Counted from the stretch's first letter, positions 34,769 to 47,481 are shown. The stretch: 64,000 nucleotides of DNA from Viscum album (GCA_963277665.1 OY728137.1:1173748670-1173812669); one strand, 5' to 3'. Translations and numbers: made by a program. The notes: generated by a model not told the origin, from the sequence alone.

Positions 34769-36069
34769 CGATTATTGAAATCGTAATGAATGTGGAGAAG
34801 TTTTTGTTTCTATAAAAAAAAGTATAATGGTGTGACTAGGATATTAGTGATATAAAAAAACATTGCAATATTATTATGTAGGTATAAGTGTTGAGGATTT
34901 ATTGTTATATTAGTCCAGTTTAAAACCTAGAAACAAGGATTAGCCATACACAATATCATGTTTGATCTCACATGAGTTCTTGGTTAATCATATATGAATC
35001 ATTCTTTGTCACATTTAAACTAATGTTTCCTGATGAAATGCTAATCATATATGATTTAATATTATGAAAAATGGTATTCACGTGATTAATTTCATACAGT
35101 TCCATTTTAATCCTACACTATACATGATTATCCTTATATAATGTTTATATATTAGATTAATTAGATGTAGACACTGGTTTAATATCACACAAAAGTCTAT
35201 TTAAACTTACACATGATAGACACCGTGTTAGATACCAGGTGATTTATTTTTGTATAAGGGAATATTATAAGGAACTTTTTGGATTTAATATCATAAAAGA
35301 GGTTATAAACCAAGTGAATCTTACAAAGCTCACCCAAAACTAGCTATATGAGATTAACTCCACTTATTCCTATGAAACCCCTACCATAGTGGTTTAATCC
35401 TATGTAGATAAATAAGTTTATTTATTAATTTAAATTAAAAATTGAATTCTATTAATTTATAAATTGATTAAAAATATAATAAAAATGTATTTTGTGATAT
35501 TTATTAATTTATATATTTTTTTTAAAATTGATTAATTTAAGATTATTTAAAATGAATTAAATTTTAATAAAATTTTAAACAAATAAAATACCACATACAA
35601 TAAAAATTAATATTTATACCCCCTTTTCAAATTATATGTCATGAATTATAATTTAGATATAATTTTATTATATGTTAATTATAAGTGTAATTTATAAAAA
35701 GTTTTTGAATTACAAAATAATGTAAAATTATAGAAAATTTTACATTTATATTATGAATAATTAATGATATATAATTTTAATTATTCAAATTAAAGGCCTT
35801 ATTTAGAAATTATTTAAAATAAATCAAAATTATTTTTGACAAATGGTTTGATTAAGGTTTAAATAATAATTTATATATGATATATATACTATCTAAATAG
35901 TTTACATAATATATATTATTTTATAAAATTTTTATAATTCATTTAATAGATTATATTTAAAGTAAATGAAACATAATAAATAATATGAATAATTTAATAT
36001 TACAAATAAATATAAAATTTTCAATTTTATTTAATTATGTACTTTCTATAATGCATATTAACTTATAAA
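34769..36069. other. AT-rich spacer, no gene seen
   Basis: Extremely AT-rich, especially 35400-36070. It separates the copia-type element from copy B. I see no ORF, RNA gene or repeat boundary. Confidence 0.5.
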
Positions 36070-39000
36070 ATGATTATAATTAGTTTTATTTATGAAATTA
36101 TTATAGATTATTTATCTCATGTTTAAATTTGTGAATTTTTCATTTATTTAAAAGTTATTACCTACATTATTCACATATAAAAAAATTATATTATTAATTT
36201 TTGTTTAAACATTAGTTTAAAGAGTTAAAATTCTTTTATGTTGTCGTATATGCATATAAGTGGTTACATTGTAGGTAGTAGAATGGATTTAGTTTTCTTT
36301 TACCTTGACATTGTCTTTTATTGAGTTGTGTATTTAAATTAAGTAGTTAATTATGATTTATACATATTATGTGATAGAATTATGATGGAATCAATATCTC
36401 TATTGAAATATTCTTTTGTAAAGGGGAATTGGTTTAGACTACACACTATACAAGAGGCTTTTACCTTATCTGGAAAGGTGAGGGATGACTGTCTATGGCT
36501 CCAGGTTTACTCATATAGGGACTATTGATTTCAAACAATTCTAAGACTTTACATGAAATGGTTTTATTTTATTTATTAATTTGATTCATTTGGATATGTA
36601 TGGATATTTTTTTGTTTTTAATTTGGGTTAGTAACTCATGTTTTGAGTTGATTAAATAGTTATACATAAATATGGTTTGAACATTTTGATTTAGTGGAAG
36701 TAATATGATTTAAAACTAATTAATTATAAGAATGAATAAATAAAGGGAATACATGAGATAAGGTGACAAGACTAATTCTCTTTAAACTACAATGTGATGT
36801 AGTCCTTCTAAATAGTTCACATTGAAAGACCGTAATCCTTCATATGGGTAAGTTATTCCAATGAAATGTACCCATGGATTATATGGTATAAGGTAGGGAG
36901 GAAATAGATAAATCTAAGAGTTAGGTAACCAAATATAACTTTGATATTTGGATTACACATAGTTGAAAAAACCTAAGAGTTTGGATAGAATATGAATAGA
37001 TTTGTTGTCAAAAATATGTAGGATTAGACAATGAGTTGTCCAATAAACTATCCAAGAGTCATATATGAAGTTATTGAGATGATTACCTACCTAGATAACT
37101 AATAAGTGAGAGGAAAGTGTAAATATACTCATTTATTAGTGAAATATGAACTGTAGACCACTAATGGATTTGATGAGTTCAAAAGGGGCCTATATTTTAG
37201 TGGTAGAATATTGAAGTCCTTATTAAATATATAAAAACCATGATACTAATTTGATAAAAGGTTATGTTGTACACGAATAGAATCATCATTATAAAACTTG
37301 ACTTTGAAAAGAATCCTCTAAAATTATAATCATAATGTAAGTAAATATAAATATTGGTAACTTAAGATAAGTTATTATGTAAGAGAAATTCTATGTGTTG
37401 GAGAAACACTTTGCTGTGTAACCAATTATTGAGGGTGTTTATCACTAGAAAACTAGATCCTTATGGGAAACATAAGATGATTTATATATGTTTTGAAGGG
37501 AATTATATGAAAAATGGATTAAGAAACTTTAGTCTCTTATCACATACTCAATAAAATGGATTATTCCAAGGATAAAGTGGTACTAAAGGTATCTGCCAAA
37601 AATCATTCTAGTTATGAAACTCATTCTAATTTCATTGGTGGAAATGTTCTAACACTATGTATAAATTAAAGATAATATTTCCCAAAATTATCAATGTATT
37701 TATAATAGATTAAATTTTCATGTTATATCCATGTTCAAGTACTGTACTAACATTACAAGTGAGTAAAATTTCAAACCCTAAGAAGAAAAGTAAGTTATAA
37801 AGTCCAATAATGTTTCCTCTAGTATCCATTCAAGTTTATTGTAATTTAGACTTCTAAGGAATAATGATTTCATATGATGGAATTATCCAGGATACCTAAA
37901 GGGGGTTTTGAAACTTTGTCGAATTTTTATGATTGGTATCATTGTTATAAGAATTAATTATTTGGTATTTAATGATATTTTATACCACATATGTACTTTA
38001 GTAATTTTATGATTATACAAGTGTTCAAAATCAATAGAATAATTTATATAGTTTGTAGTTTGTATTAAAATGATGAAGCAATGAGTTTCTACATAGATGA
38101 TTTTTTTGTTAAAGAATATATCATGTTCAGATAGATCTTAATAAATTATGTATATAGTAATATCATTTCTCTTATATTATAATGGAGGTTTCTTGTTGAA
38201 AAGGATTTGTTATGAATAATAAGAGATTATGTATTTAATAAACATGATTTATGATTCATCAAATGCTACAACAATTTTGAAAAGGTGATAAGGATAAAAA
38301 TGTTTTATCCGGGATAAATTTTTTTATCAATATGTTTATAAAATTAAGTGAAATTGATATTCCACCACTATCTATGGTATATTTTAGATAATAATATTTG
38401 TTAAAATAAAAAAATATAAACACAAATCATTCCATTTAAGATATGGATACAATAGTTCACTTGTTAAATATTTCTACTAGTATAAAATAAGATTTATTTT
38501 TTTAAACACAAAATAGTTTTTGAAAAATAAAATGACATTATAAAGAGAATATATTGTCTTAGATTATTATGGTAGTATGTTTGGACTTTTATGTTAAAAG
38601 TTAACAAATAAAATGTTATGAAAAACAAAGTGAATTTCACTTAAAACCCTAATGTAGTTTAGGATGTGTAGAAAAAAGAAAAATGTAAATATTTATATTA
38701 GTTGACAAAAGAATTAAAGAGTAAGTTTTTATATAATGGGTTGGAATAATGATGATGATGTACGCATAATGATTTCTAAATAGACAAAATAAGTTATTTA
38801 CATAAAAAATTTGATGTTAAAAGGTTTTGGAGTTTTAATATGCTCAAGGAGTTTAACATTTTGAATATGATTATTAAATATCATCATTATCTAAATTTGA
38901 TTACTTCATTGATGTTACTCATTGAATAGTTTAACAGGTGGGTATTTTTAGTTGGTCACATAGATATGTGGTAGAAATCCCACATAGATGTAATGACTTT

Positions 39001-39193
39001 AACAAAAATCAAAAATTTAAATAAATGTAAGGAAAATATAGTAGTATATCATATATGATATGTTATGAAGGTTCTTATGTATGTATTTTCTATGTATTCC
39101 AAAATGTGTTAAAGGATATAAAATGTATCATGTTATACAAAATACATTCTCCAATTTATCATTTTTTTCATGTTGGTGATATATATGTATATA
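36070..39193. repeat. old repeat copy B, part 1
   Basis: Partner of copy A parts 1 and 2. It lacks the solo LTR found in copy A at 8066. No coding region. Interrupted by E3 at 39199. Confidence 0.65.
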
Positions 39194-39198
39194 TTGAT
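39194..39198. repeat. target-site duplication TTGAT (left) of E3
   Basis: Perfect match to 51759-51763. Confidence 0.92.
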
Positions 39199-40819
39199 TG
39201 TAACGCCCTGACCCCAGTTACCTAGAGTCGGTGCATTATTACATAACATTGGCATGATCACAAGAAAGATCAAATCTTGAAATACCGATTGGTTTAGTAG
39301 CCTTGGAAACACTAGATATATTCATAAGTCTTACATTACATCATAAAGTGAAAAACTACTACAACAAAATATTGTCTCCATAATCCACACTCATATCCCA
39401 ACATAATATTCCTGCAGGTCATTCATAATTTACTTCTTCACTTCCTGGGAAAAATAAAGCATAGAAAATGGGTGAGCTCAAATGCCCAGTAAGGATAACA
39501 ATATAGTGGAAACTTTCATAAATAAGAATAAACATTTAAGGCAATGTATAACTAAAACAAAATCCTTTTAAACTTGAACTTCAACATAGTATGGCAAAAG
39601 TAAAATGAAATAATGCCATTTACTTATTCACATGGATATTCTACTAATCGAATAATCACATGCAATATCAACAACCACGTTCATAATGATGGAACGCATA
39701 ATGCCAGACTATCATAACCACATAGCCAAGGCCTCGTGCCAAGACTACAAATAAGATTTTGCCAAGGCCCTGTGCCAAGACACTATTTTGTCTCATGAGA
39801 CCTACCGATGCATCGAGGAGCTATAGCGAGCTCCACCCGTCACATATTAAGTCCAATGCATTCCCATATGAAAAGGTTTAAACATAACATAAACATTCGT
39901 ATTAAAACCAGCATAAGAAATGTCAATAATTTCACTATAAACTATGAATGGTATAAAAATAGCACATCCACAGTCAAACATATCACAAAACCTTCAATAC
40001 AATATAGAAGTTTTGTATCATAATAAATCAACTTCAAATAAGCGTAAAATCCATCAAAGGATGTTGACATAGATGAAATCAAAAATCTTTTTAGAGAAAT
40101 CTCTCTTTCTATTTTGAAATCATTTAAGAGTCATATATTTATAAAATAAGACACTTTCTTTGAAAATATTCTTATAAGATTGTAAGGGAAGTTTCGATGA
40201 TTTTATAATGGCGGAAAATAACCGCACCCACCGTATATGTTAAAAAAACATTCTTACCTTAATTCTGTTGAAAAGGTTAAAAAGCACCTTGCTTGGAAAA
40301 CGACGGAAAGATTCCTTTATAAAACTCTTATAAAAAGTCAAACAAGGGTATAAATGACTTTAAACCATATTCTTTTAAATAGAAAAAATGTTTTGAAATA
40401 CATTTTTAAGAAACATGGATGTGGATGATAAAGATTTCCTAGTTAAGTATAAACAACCTCGGATAATGAAGATATTGTAAAGTAAACCCTTACCTTGTAA
40501 TTTTCCTTGGTTGGGGGTATGTTAACCTAATTTATAATAGTTAAATAATTGTTATTAAATTATACATGAATCATATACATTCATATGATATCATATATGA
40601 TCTTTTAACATTTCTTTGTTAATAATATCTTAGTATTATCGTCGTTTCGGGTGTTAACTTACTCATTTTATTTTATATGTTTTGTTACGTAAGCTATGTT
40701 TTTCATGGATATGTTGTATCTTAATCATATAAAGAATGATATCAAGTCCTTATATACTATTATTAATCATCAAATGAGAATTATACTTGAATGGATACGA
40801 TGGAGAATGAATCTTATCA

Positions 40820-40857
40820 CGTTCATGGAGACGGTAGTCCGTACGTACGCATGAGCG
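40820..40857 (-). other. conserved stem-loop a, E3 3' LTR
   Basis: CGTTCATG (40820-40827) pairs with CATGAGCG (40850-40857), one G-T wobble. The 22-base loop contains GAGACGGTAGTC and then CGTACGTACG. The outer GAATGA (40805-40810 region) and TCATTC (40864-40870 region) can also pair. Confidence 0.82.
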
Positions 40858-40990
40858 ACAATATCATTCTTTTGATATTAAAATAATATATAATTGGATG
40901 GTATATCATATATACAGAATTTTTATTATGTTATATTTATTATTTACATGAGTTACACATCATTACTATACCCATCCAAATAATAATTTA

Positions 40991-41062
40991 TTGAATAACA
41001 ATTACACCACGACGTGGAGACGGTAAGCCGTACGTACGCACGTATGGTGACATGTTATTCAA
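40991..41062 (-). other. conserved stem-loop b, E3 3' LTR
   Basis: Base stem TTGAATAACA (40991-41000) with TGTTATTCAA (41053-41062), perfect. Middle CACCA with TGGTG. Apical ACGTG (41012-41016) with CACGT (41039-41043). The loop is again 22 bases, GAGACGGTAAGC then CGTACGTACG. Confidence 0.85.
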
Positions 41063-41106
41063 AGGATATAATAGTAAATATGGTTGTACCATATTTATAA
41101 TAACAT
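41052..41106 (-). other. AT hairpin that competes with stem-loop b
   Basis: AAATATGGT / ACCATATTT is a perfect 9-base stem with a TGT loop (41076-41096). ATGTTATT (41052-41059) pairs with AATAACAT (41099-41106). The first arm overlaps the base of stem-loop b, so the two folds exclude each other. It is conserved in the other LTR (49844-49900 region). Confidence 0.65.
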
Positions 41107-41209
41107 CATAGTATATATAAGATACTGGAGTTATTATTTTATAATGGTAATAACAAAGAAAGAAGAAGTGTAAGAAGAAAGGAACTTTGAAAAGGGTGGT
41201 GAAATCATT

Positions 41210-41211
41210 AC
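41210..41211 (-). other. predicted splice donor, E3 3' LTR copy
   Basis: GAAGAAGAG then GTAATGATTT on the minus strand. The functional copy would be in the 5' LTR at 49997-49996. Confidence 0.5.
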
Positions 41212-41382
41212 CTCTTCTTCGGGTTCTTCCATTTGATTTGATCAAAAGGGCTCCTTAGGTTGGCTTTCTGATAAAACTAATGCCTCTATGTTGTAGTGAG
41301 GGAAGTTGGGAGAGTATTTGGGCAGAGTTTTTCTGAACCAAAAGGCTTTGAAGGTGTGAAGAAATGTGAAGGAGGAGTTCCC

Positions 41383-41389
41383 TTTTATA
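41383..41389 (-). promoter_or_regulatory. TATA box, E3 3' LTR copy
   Basis: TATAAAA on the minus strand, preceded by CCCCTC. Same context at 50168-50174. Confidence 0.6.
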
Positions 41390-42970
41390 AGAGGGGTGAG
41401 GGGATCCTTTGGAAAAGCTAGAAATATTAATTTATAATAAATTCATATTCGGTTTCTAATGGCTCCAAAGTAGATTATTTAAATGTTAAGGAGGGGATGG
41501 GTCGAAAACCACTCAACCAATAGAAGTTAGACAGGTTTGGGTACTTATATTAACCTTATCTTTAAGTATTAACTCTAAGTTAATTAGTTTCACTTTTACA
41601 ATGTCTCTTTGAATTTTTATATTATATGGTTAATAAACTTACCATATACATCCAAGAGACCCCCAAGTGGTCCATTAATGATACACCTATCATTATATAA
41701 GACTCTTGGACGATCCTTAGATTTTTAGGAATTTAATATCAATTAATAATATAATATTTGTTTTAAAACCTCTTTTATGTCAATTTTGACACTATTCAAT
41801 AATTGATTTTTGTAAAACTCATAACAGAATTATTACTTTGAAAAAAGTTAATTAAATAAATCCTAACATGTCATATTAATCTATAAAATTATATTAGTTC
41901 ATTAAAAGTCTCAAATTAAATTTATTTGGGTATTTATAATATCAATTATTCTAATTTTTCATTAATTAGGTAATTACTGCATCATCATTATGTCATAAAT
42001 TAATTAAAATATATAATGTCTAAAAATTAAAATAAAATATTATTATGTAGGAAATATTTTTATATTTCTAATTAATATTTATAGTCGAACATCCAACATA
42101 TATAACCATATGTAAAAATTGTTTTTCTAAAAGATATATGCTTGTGTCATTTTTGTATTCATTTTAACTTAATTAAAATAAAGTGTCCCTATCACCTACA
42201 AGTTGCTCCATGGGGTCCCAAAATCAACTCAAAGATGCCCATGGTCGGACATGTATCCGTCAATAAGGTTAGGATACGTTTTAGGGTAATTTAGTATTAT
42301 TATAATATTATTTTTAACCCTTATTTACTGAATTTACCATTAACCATGGTAAATAAAATATTTACCGTAGTAATTATTCAAAATGTCTAAAAATTAAAGT
42401 TACCTATTTACACAATTTGAACATCCTGATTCCAAATATGGAATCCATTTTTCCAAATTCAAAACACAGAAGTGGCAGAAATTAATTTAAAATTAATTCC
42501 CGCTGTCAAAACAAAAAGCGTGTTTTTAAGATATAATAACTATCAAAAGATTGATACTTGTTTATGTTCAGTTTAATTGTGAAATTATGTACAATGACCA
42601 ACATTGTATTAAATAGTAAAAATATATTCTAAATATACTTTAAAACTACTCAAATTCATAATTTATCACTATTAATTATTTTTATTAAAAAAGTTGTTTT
42701 TAATTAAAATTTAGTAATTTTCACTATTCATCAAAATATTAAAGTTATCCGAAAAGTACCAAAATTTCACCTTAGGATAAATTAGATATTCTGAATCTAA
42801 AAATGAAGTCCATTTTGAAATATAAAATATATGTAATTTCAAAAATTATGTATTACTATTCATAACGGCTAGTTTGATTGGTTATGGTGTGTTAGAACTC
42901 GGTGTTGGGTACAACACACGCTATCACATAATCCAAAGAGAAGCGTACCGTAGAAGCTTGGGGTGTTACA

Positions 42971-42984
42971 TTCTCCCCTCCTTC
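42971..42984 (-). other. E3 polypurine tract
   Basis: GAAGGAGGGGAGAA on the minus strand, abutting the 3' LTR start TGTAACACCCC. Confidence 0.92.
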
Positions 42985-43012
42985 AAATAATTTCTTCCTC
43001 AAAATTTCTAGA

Positions 43013-43450
43013 ATACTACCGCATGAAAAGACTCGGGTGGTTCTTCATCATAAGTTCCTTGGGTTCCCATGTTGCCTCTTCCATCTTATGGTTTCTCACC
43101 AAGACTTTTACCAGACGCGTCGTCCGGTTTCTCAGTACTTGTTCTCTCATATCAAGATTCTTGACGGGATCTTCGCAATAAGACAGATCGGGTTCCAGTT
43201 CCAATTCCTTATACGTGAGTACATGCGTTGGGTCAGGCATGTATTTCCTCAACAGAGATACGTGGAACACATCGTGAACTTTGGAGAGACTTGACGACAT
43301 TGCCAATCGGTAAGCTACAACCCCAATTCGTTCTATAATTTCGAAAGGTCCAATGTACCTGGGACACAATTTACCTCTCTTACCAAAACGTATGACTCCC
43401 TTCCATGGAGATACCTTCAGGAAAACATGATCACCGACTTGAAATTCCAA
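43013..43450 (-). pseudogene. E3 integrase C-terminus with GPY/F and chromodomain-like tail
   Basis: An open stretch of 144 codons, the best preserved part of pol. Residues 1-20 contain GDHVFLKVSPWKG, the integrase C-terminal SH3-like fold. Around residues 30-50 is the GPY/F module (IGPFEIIERIG then AYRLAM), followed by VHDVFHVSLLRKY. The last about 45 residues (EQVLRNRTTRLVKVL, EEATWEP, then a final PSLF) match the chromodomain-like tail of plant chromoviruses. That tail is thought to guide integration to marked chromatin. It ends in a stop about 45 bases before the PPT. The region is open but not functional on its own because the upstream frame is broken. Confidence 0.93.
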
Positions 43451-44318
43451 ATCCTTCCTTCGATTATCGGCATAGGTCTTTTGCCTACTTTGAGCTGTTT
43501 TGATGTGTTTTGGATTACCTTCACCTTTTCTATCGCTTCCTCTACCAGTTCTGGGCCTACAAGTTTTCTTTCACCAACGTCATCCCAACAGGTTGGTGTG
43601 CGACATCTCTTTCCATATAACACTTCATATGGTGCCATATGAATACTCTAATGGAAGCTATTGTTATTAAAAAATTCTACCATTGGTAAATATTGATCCC
43701 AAATACCCTGAAAGTCAAGTGAGCAGGATCTCAACATGTCTTATAAGGTTTGAATAGTCCGTTCTGATTGTCCGTCTGTCTAAGGGTGGTAGGCAGTGCT
43801 CAAATTAAGTTCAGTATCCAGGGATTTCTGAAGACTTTTCCAGAATCTTGATGTAAAACAGGGATCACGATCTGAAACAATCGATAGGGGTACTCCATGA
43901 AGTCTCACAACTTCATTAATATATAGTCTTCTAGACGTTACAGTGGTAGATCTTCTCTTATAGAAAGAAAATGTGCTGAATTGGTAAGACGATCAACAAT
44001 AACCCATATTGCATCGTTCCTTCTAGGAGTCTTTGGTAGCCCCATGACAAAGTCCATTGTAATATTGTCCTATTTCCACTCTGGTATGGGAAGAGGTTGC
44101 ATGACTCTTCCAGGGTGTTGCCTTCCAGCTTTCACTTGTTGACAAACAATACATCTTGACACAAAATCAGCAATCTCCCTCTTCATATTGTCCCACCAAA
44201 AATGTTCCTTCAAATATCTATACATTTTGGTGCTCCTAGGGTGTATAGAGAAATTGGAACTATGAGAATCATCCAAAAATTCCATTTTTATATCAGGTAT
44301 ATCTGGAACACAAAGCCT
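43451..44318 (-). pseudogene. E3 integrase, zinc-binding and catalytic core, broken
   Basis: The HHCC zinc-binding region is at about 44265-44130 (HSSNFSIHPRSTKMY, then CIVCQQVKAG). The catalytic core follows: first Asp in [12 protein letters not shown] (about 44005-43970), second Asp in SIVSDRD (about 43880-43860), Glu in TDGQSERT (about 43785-43760). Between the first two blocks the frame shifts. Stops interrupt before TDGQSERT (TAG), after it, and before SIHMAPYE. MAPYEVLYGKRCRTP, typical of Ty3 integrases, closes the core at about 43638-43590. The enzyme would insert the cDNA into the host chromosome; this copy cannot make it. Confidence 0.92.
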
Positions 44319-44945
44319 CTAACCGAATTTCAAAAATCCATTTTCATACACAAAATCTCTCAATCTCCCATCATTCATAGCTTTAATCTTCTTTTGAAAT
44401 TCTTCATCATTAGTCTGAGAACTCTTAATCATTTCTAGTAAAGATGGTTTGGCAACCATTTGAAAAAGCATTGATGTTTCTCCTTCCTTGGTTATTCCCA
44501 TGTCCATCTTCACTAGATCCATGAAAATTGGATCCCTTTCAATTCTCATATTGTTCAAAACTCCATGATCTTTTCTGCTCAAAGCATCTGCCACCTTTTT
44601 TGCCTTCCCCAGGTGGTAGTGTATCATGAAATCATAATACTTGAGTAATTCATGCCATCTCCTTTGCCTCATGTTGAGTTCTTTTTGTGAGAAAATATAC
44701 TTCAACCTCTTGTGATCAGTATAAATCTCACATTTTTCACCATAGAGGTAGTGCCTCCATATCTTCAAAGCAAATATCACAGCTGCTAACTCGAGATCAT
44801 GAGTAGGATAGTTTTGTTCATGAATTTTCATCTGTCGTGATGCAAAGGCAATAACCCTATCATTCTGCATAAGGACACAACCAAGTCCTTTCTTTGATGC
44901 ATCACTATAAATAACGAACCCATCATTTCCTGATGGTAGAGTCAA
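44319..44945 (-). pseudogene. E3 RNase H domain and connection to integrase
   Basis: 208 open codons. [16 protein letters not shown] carries the first catalytic Asp. [17 protein letters not shown] carries the Glu, [12 protein letters not shown] the next Asp and VADALSRK the final Asp; all four acidic positions are present. It removes RNA from the RNA-DNA hybrid in reverse transcription. The following segment to about residue 208 is the linker before the integrase zinc-binding region and contains ENGFLKFG just before a stop. The start at 44945 is only the first Met after an upstream stop; the true frame continues from RT. Confidence 0.95.
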
Positions 44946-45905
44946 TATAAGAGAATTGACTAATCTTCTCTTCAGTTCTTAGAAACATTCTTCACACTCT
45001 TTTGTCCAAACAAATTTAACCCCTTTACGTGTGAGCTTCGTTAATGGGTTAGCCAATCGGGAAAATTTTTGGACGAAACGTTAATAATAACCTGCTAAAC
45101 CAATAAAACTGCGTACCTCAGTTATACTCATCGGTGCTGGACATTCTTGGATTGCCTTTGTCATAGAAGGATCAATAGAGATTCCATATTTAGAGACAAT
45201 ATGGCCAAGAAAAGAAATCTCTTAAAGCCAGAATTCACACTTGCTAAACTTCCCATATAATTCATGTCTTCTCAGAGTCTTCAAGATAATGTGCAAGTGA
45301 TTTTCATGATCTTCATAGATTTTGGAGTATACCAAGATATCATCAATAAATACCACCACAAATTCATCGAGATACTTCTTGAAAACTCTATTCATCAGAT
45401 CCATGAATACAGAGGGTGCATTAGTCAATCCAAAAGACATTACAGTAAACTCGTAATGCCCGTACCTGGTTCGAAATGCGGTCTTCGGAATGTCTTCCTT
45501 CTTCACACACAACTGATGGTATCCTGATCAAAGGTAAATCTTTGAAAAGTATTGAGCTCCATGCAGTTGGTCAAATAAATCATCAATTGATGGTAGGGGA
45601 TACTTGTTCTTTATTATTATAGCATTGATCTCCCTATAGTCGATACATAACCTCATAGATCCGTCTTTCTTTTTAATAAAAAGAACATGGGCTCCCCATG
45701 GAGAAACACTAGGGTGAATAAATCCCTTATTACTCAATTCCTCTAGTTGTTTCTTTAGTTCAAAAAATTCTACAGTGGCTATTCTATAAGGGGTCTTTGA
45801 TATAGGCCTTGATCCAGGAATTAAATCAATGGAAAACTCAACTTCTCATTCTGGAGGATGTCCAGGTAAATCTTCTGGAAATACATCTACAAATTCTTTC
45901 ACAAC
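44946..45905 (-). pseudogene. E3 reverse transcriptase, several nonsense codons
   Basis: The frame enters with FPEDLPGHPP and [13 protein letters not shown]. It continues through [20 protein letters not shown] and LCIDYREIN to [13 protein letters not shown], and then [20 protein letters not shown]. The catalytic motif is FIDD in [13 protein letters not shown] (about 45345-45310), the usual plant Ty3 form of [12 protein letters not shown] and the RT connection follow. In-frame stops lie after PGHPPE (TGA), in front of SGYHQL (TGA), after CEFWL (TAA), in GYY-RFV (TAA) and in CF-ELK (TAA). All but one are simple C-to-T products of Arg or Gln codons. No frameshift is needed across this stretch. 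Confidence 0.95.
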
Positions 45906-46079
45906 AGGTACATCCTCTATTTAAGAATTCATTTCCTCACCCACAGTTATTTCATTCTTTTCCTCACCAATAATTGAATTTAGTTGAGCTACCGGGGGTG
46001 GATCTAGATAAGAATTAGGTGGTGACAATTCTACTCTAAAGATAAGGTGTTCCTTATCATCATCATCAAGAATCGTAAC

Positions 46080-46474
46080 CTATTTATTCTTACAATAAAT
46101 CTTCACATCATAGTCTGAAAGCCAGTCCATACCGAGGATTATATCAAACTCAATAATAGGTATGACGACGAGATCAACAGATAAAGTACATTTATGTGCT
46201 CTAATGGGGACTGATTCACAAAAATTTGTTGCAATGATACTTCCCTTAAGAGTTTTAACCGACAAATCCCTTGTTAAATCAAATTGAAAATATCTAATTT
46301 TCATAGAAAACTGGGAAGATATGAAACAATGCGATGATCCAGAATCAAATAATGCATTTTCTAAACTTGAGGAAACCATTAAATTACCTGCCACCACGTC
46401 CTTCGGAGCTTCTACCTCAGCAGTAGTGATAGCATAAGCTTGGCCTTGATCCCTTGGCATTTTCTGAGGTAAGT
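46080..46474 (-). pseudogene. E3 aspartic protease region
   Basis: It contains ALFDSGSSHCFIS (active-site D-S-G triad) and the second conserved element IILGMDWL. These are about 80 residues apart, as expected for a Ty3 retropepsin. It continues in the frame that carries the last gag zinc knuckle and stops at CKNK, 46080. The spacer between 46080 and the RT start at 45905 has further open but decayed sequence. The enzyme would cut the Gag-Pol polyprotein in the virus-like particle. Confidence 0.92.
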
Positions 46475-47479
46475 TCTCCTGACGCCTAGGAAAATCCTTT
46501 GCATAATGCCCCATATCCCGGCAATTGTAGCACTGAAAATTGGTAGCTTCCTTCTTCGCCTAGCAATCACGAGGTTGGTGGCCTTTTTACCACACTTGTA
46601 ACAGAATCATGTTCCCTTCAAGCATGTACTGGGGTGTTTCTTACCACATTTACCACAGGATGGATATTCAACCTTTCCCTTCTTCCCCTTATTTCCATTC
46701 CTAGATTGATCAGAATGTCTCTTCTTCTCTTGCTTTGCTTTAAAGTCATAAGACTTAGAGAATTCCTTTTCGGTCTTGATAGCACATTAGACAATGTCTT
46801 CGTACGATGAAAAGGATTGTGAGACTAATGCTCGACGGAGAAATGGTTTTAACCCATCAAAGAAACGATCAATCTTACTTCTTGGGTTACGTATATAATC
46901 TCTAGCATACCTTGCTAACCTTGTAAAGTTAGCCTCATAATTTGTGACATTCTCCTCCTCATTTTGTCTTAGACTCAGAAACTGTCTTTCCATATCTGCT
47001 CGGTGGTCACGAGGAATGTATTTTTCTAAAAACAGATCTTTGAACTCCCAACATTTTATATTTGATACTTCATCATCTTCCTTCGTGTTTTGAATCAATG
47101 ACCACCACTGATCAGCATCTCCAGTGAGTCGGTAAACTGCCATGATAACTTTTTCCCATTCACTACTCCCCAATGCCTGAAATATTTTCTCTAGGGAATT
47201 TATCCATTGCTCAGCTACTAAGGGATTTTTACTCCCATTGAACATTGGTGGTTTTTGCCTCATGAATCGATCTAACATTGATCCTCCATGCTGCGGATCA
47301 GGGTGCTCCATACGGGTAAGGTTATTATTCATAACCTGAGTGAGTTGTCCCAGTATGGTGATTAGCTGATCGGCACCAGTTTCATCACCATCTCCACATT
47401 AATTATCTTGTGCAAGAGGGAAATCCCTACCTGGAGTGCATGCATTGATACAGTTTCCATTTCTTCCACTAGGTTCCAT
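46475..47479 (-). pseudogene. E3 gag, capsid and zinc knuckles, broken
   Basis: The probable start is the ATG at 47479, after a candidate splice acceptor TTTAG (AG at 47483-47482). A TAA at 47401-47399 follows after 26 codons, then the frame is open to about 46787. The capsid part has PPMFNGSKNPLVAEQWI, KVIMAVYRLTGDADQWW and FLEKYIPRDHRADMERQF, typical of plant Ty3 gag. After a stop (TAA, near 46786) come basic residues and zinc knuckles CGKCGKKHPSTC and FCYKCGKK, the latter after a TGA. A frameshift precedes CYNCRDMGHYAKDF, in which the last Cys is Phe. It would coat the genomic RNA in the particle. Confidence 0.93.
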
Positions 47480-47481
47480 TT

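Larger units (their letters stand above)
39199..42970 (-). repeat. E3 3' LTR
   Basis: TGTAACGCCC...GGGGTGTTACA, 3772 bp. In sense (minus) order it carries a TATA box (41383-41389), a splice donor (41211-41210), an AT hairpin (41052-41106), stem-loop b (40991-41062) and stem-loop a (40820-40857). The frames at 39808-40023 and 40988-41245 are non-coding overlap. Confidence 0.96.

Noticed and set aside
42963..45527. plus-strand open frames opposite E3 pol (42963-43181, 43037-43294, 43427-43642, 44202-44438, 45264-45527)
   Set aside because: Shadows of the minus-strand pol coding region.
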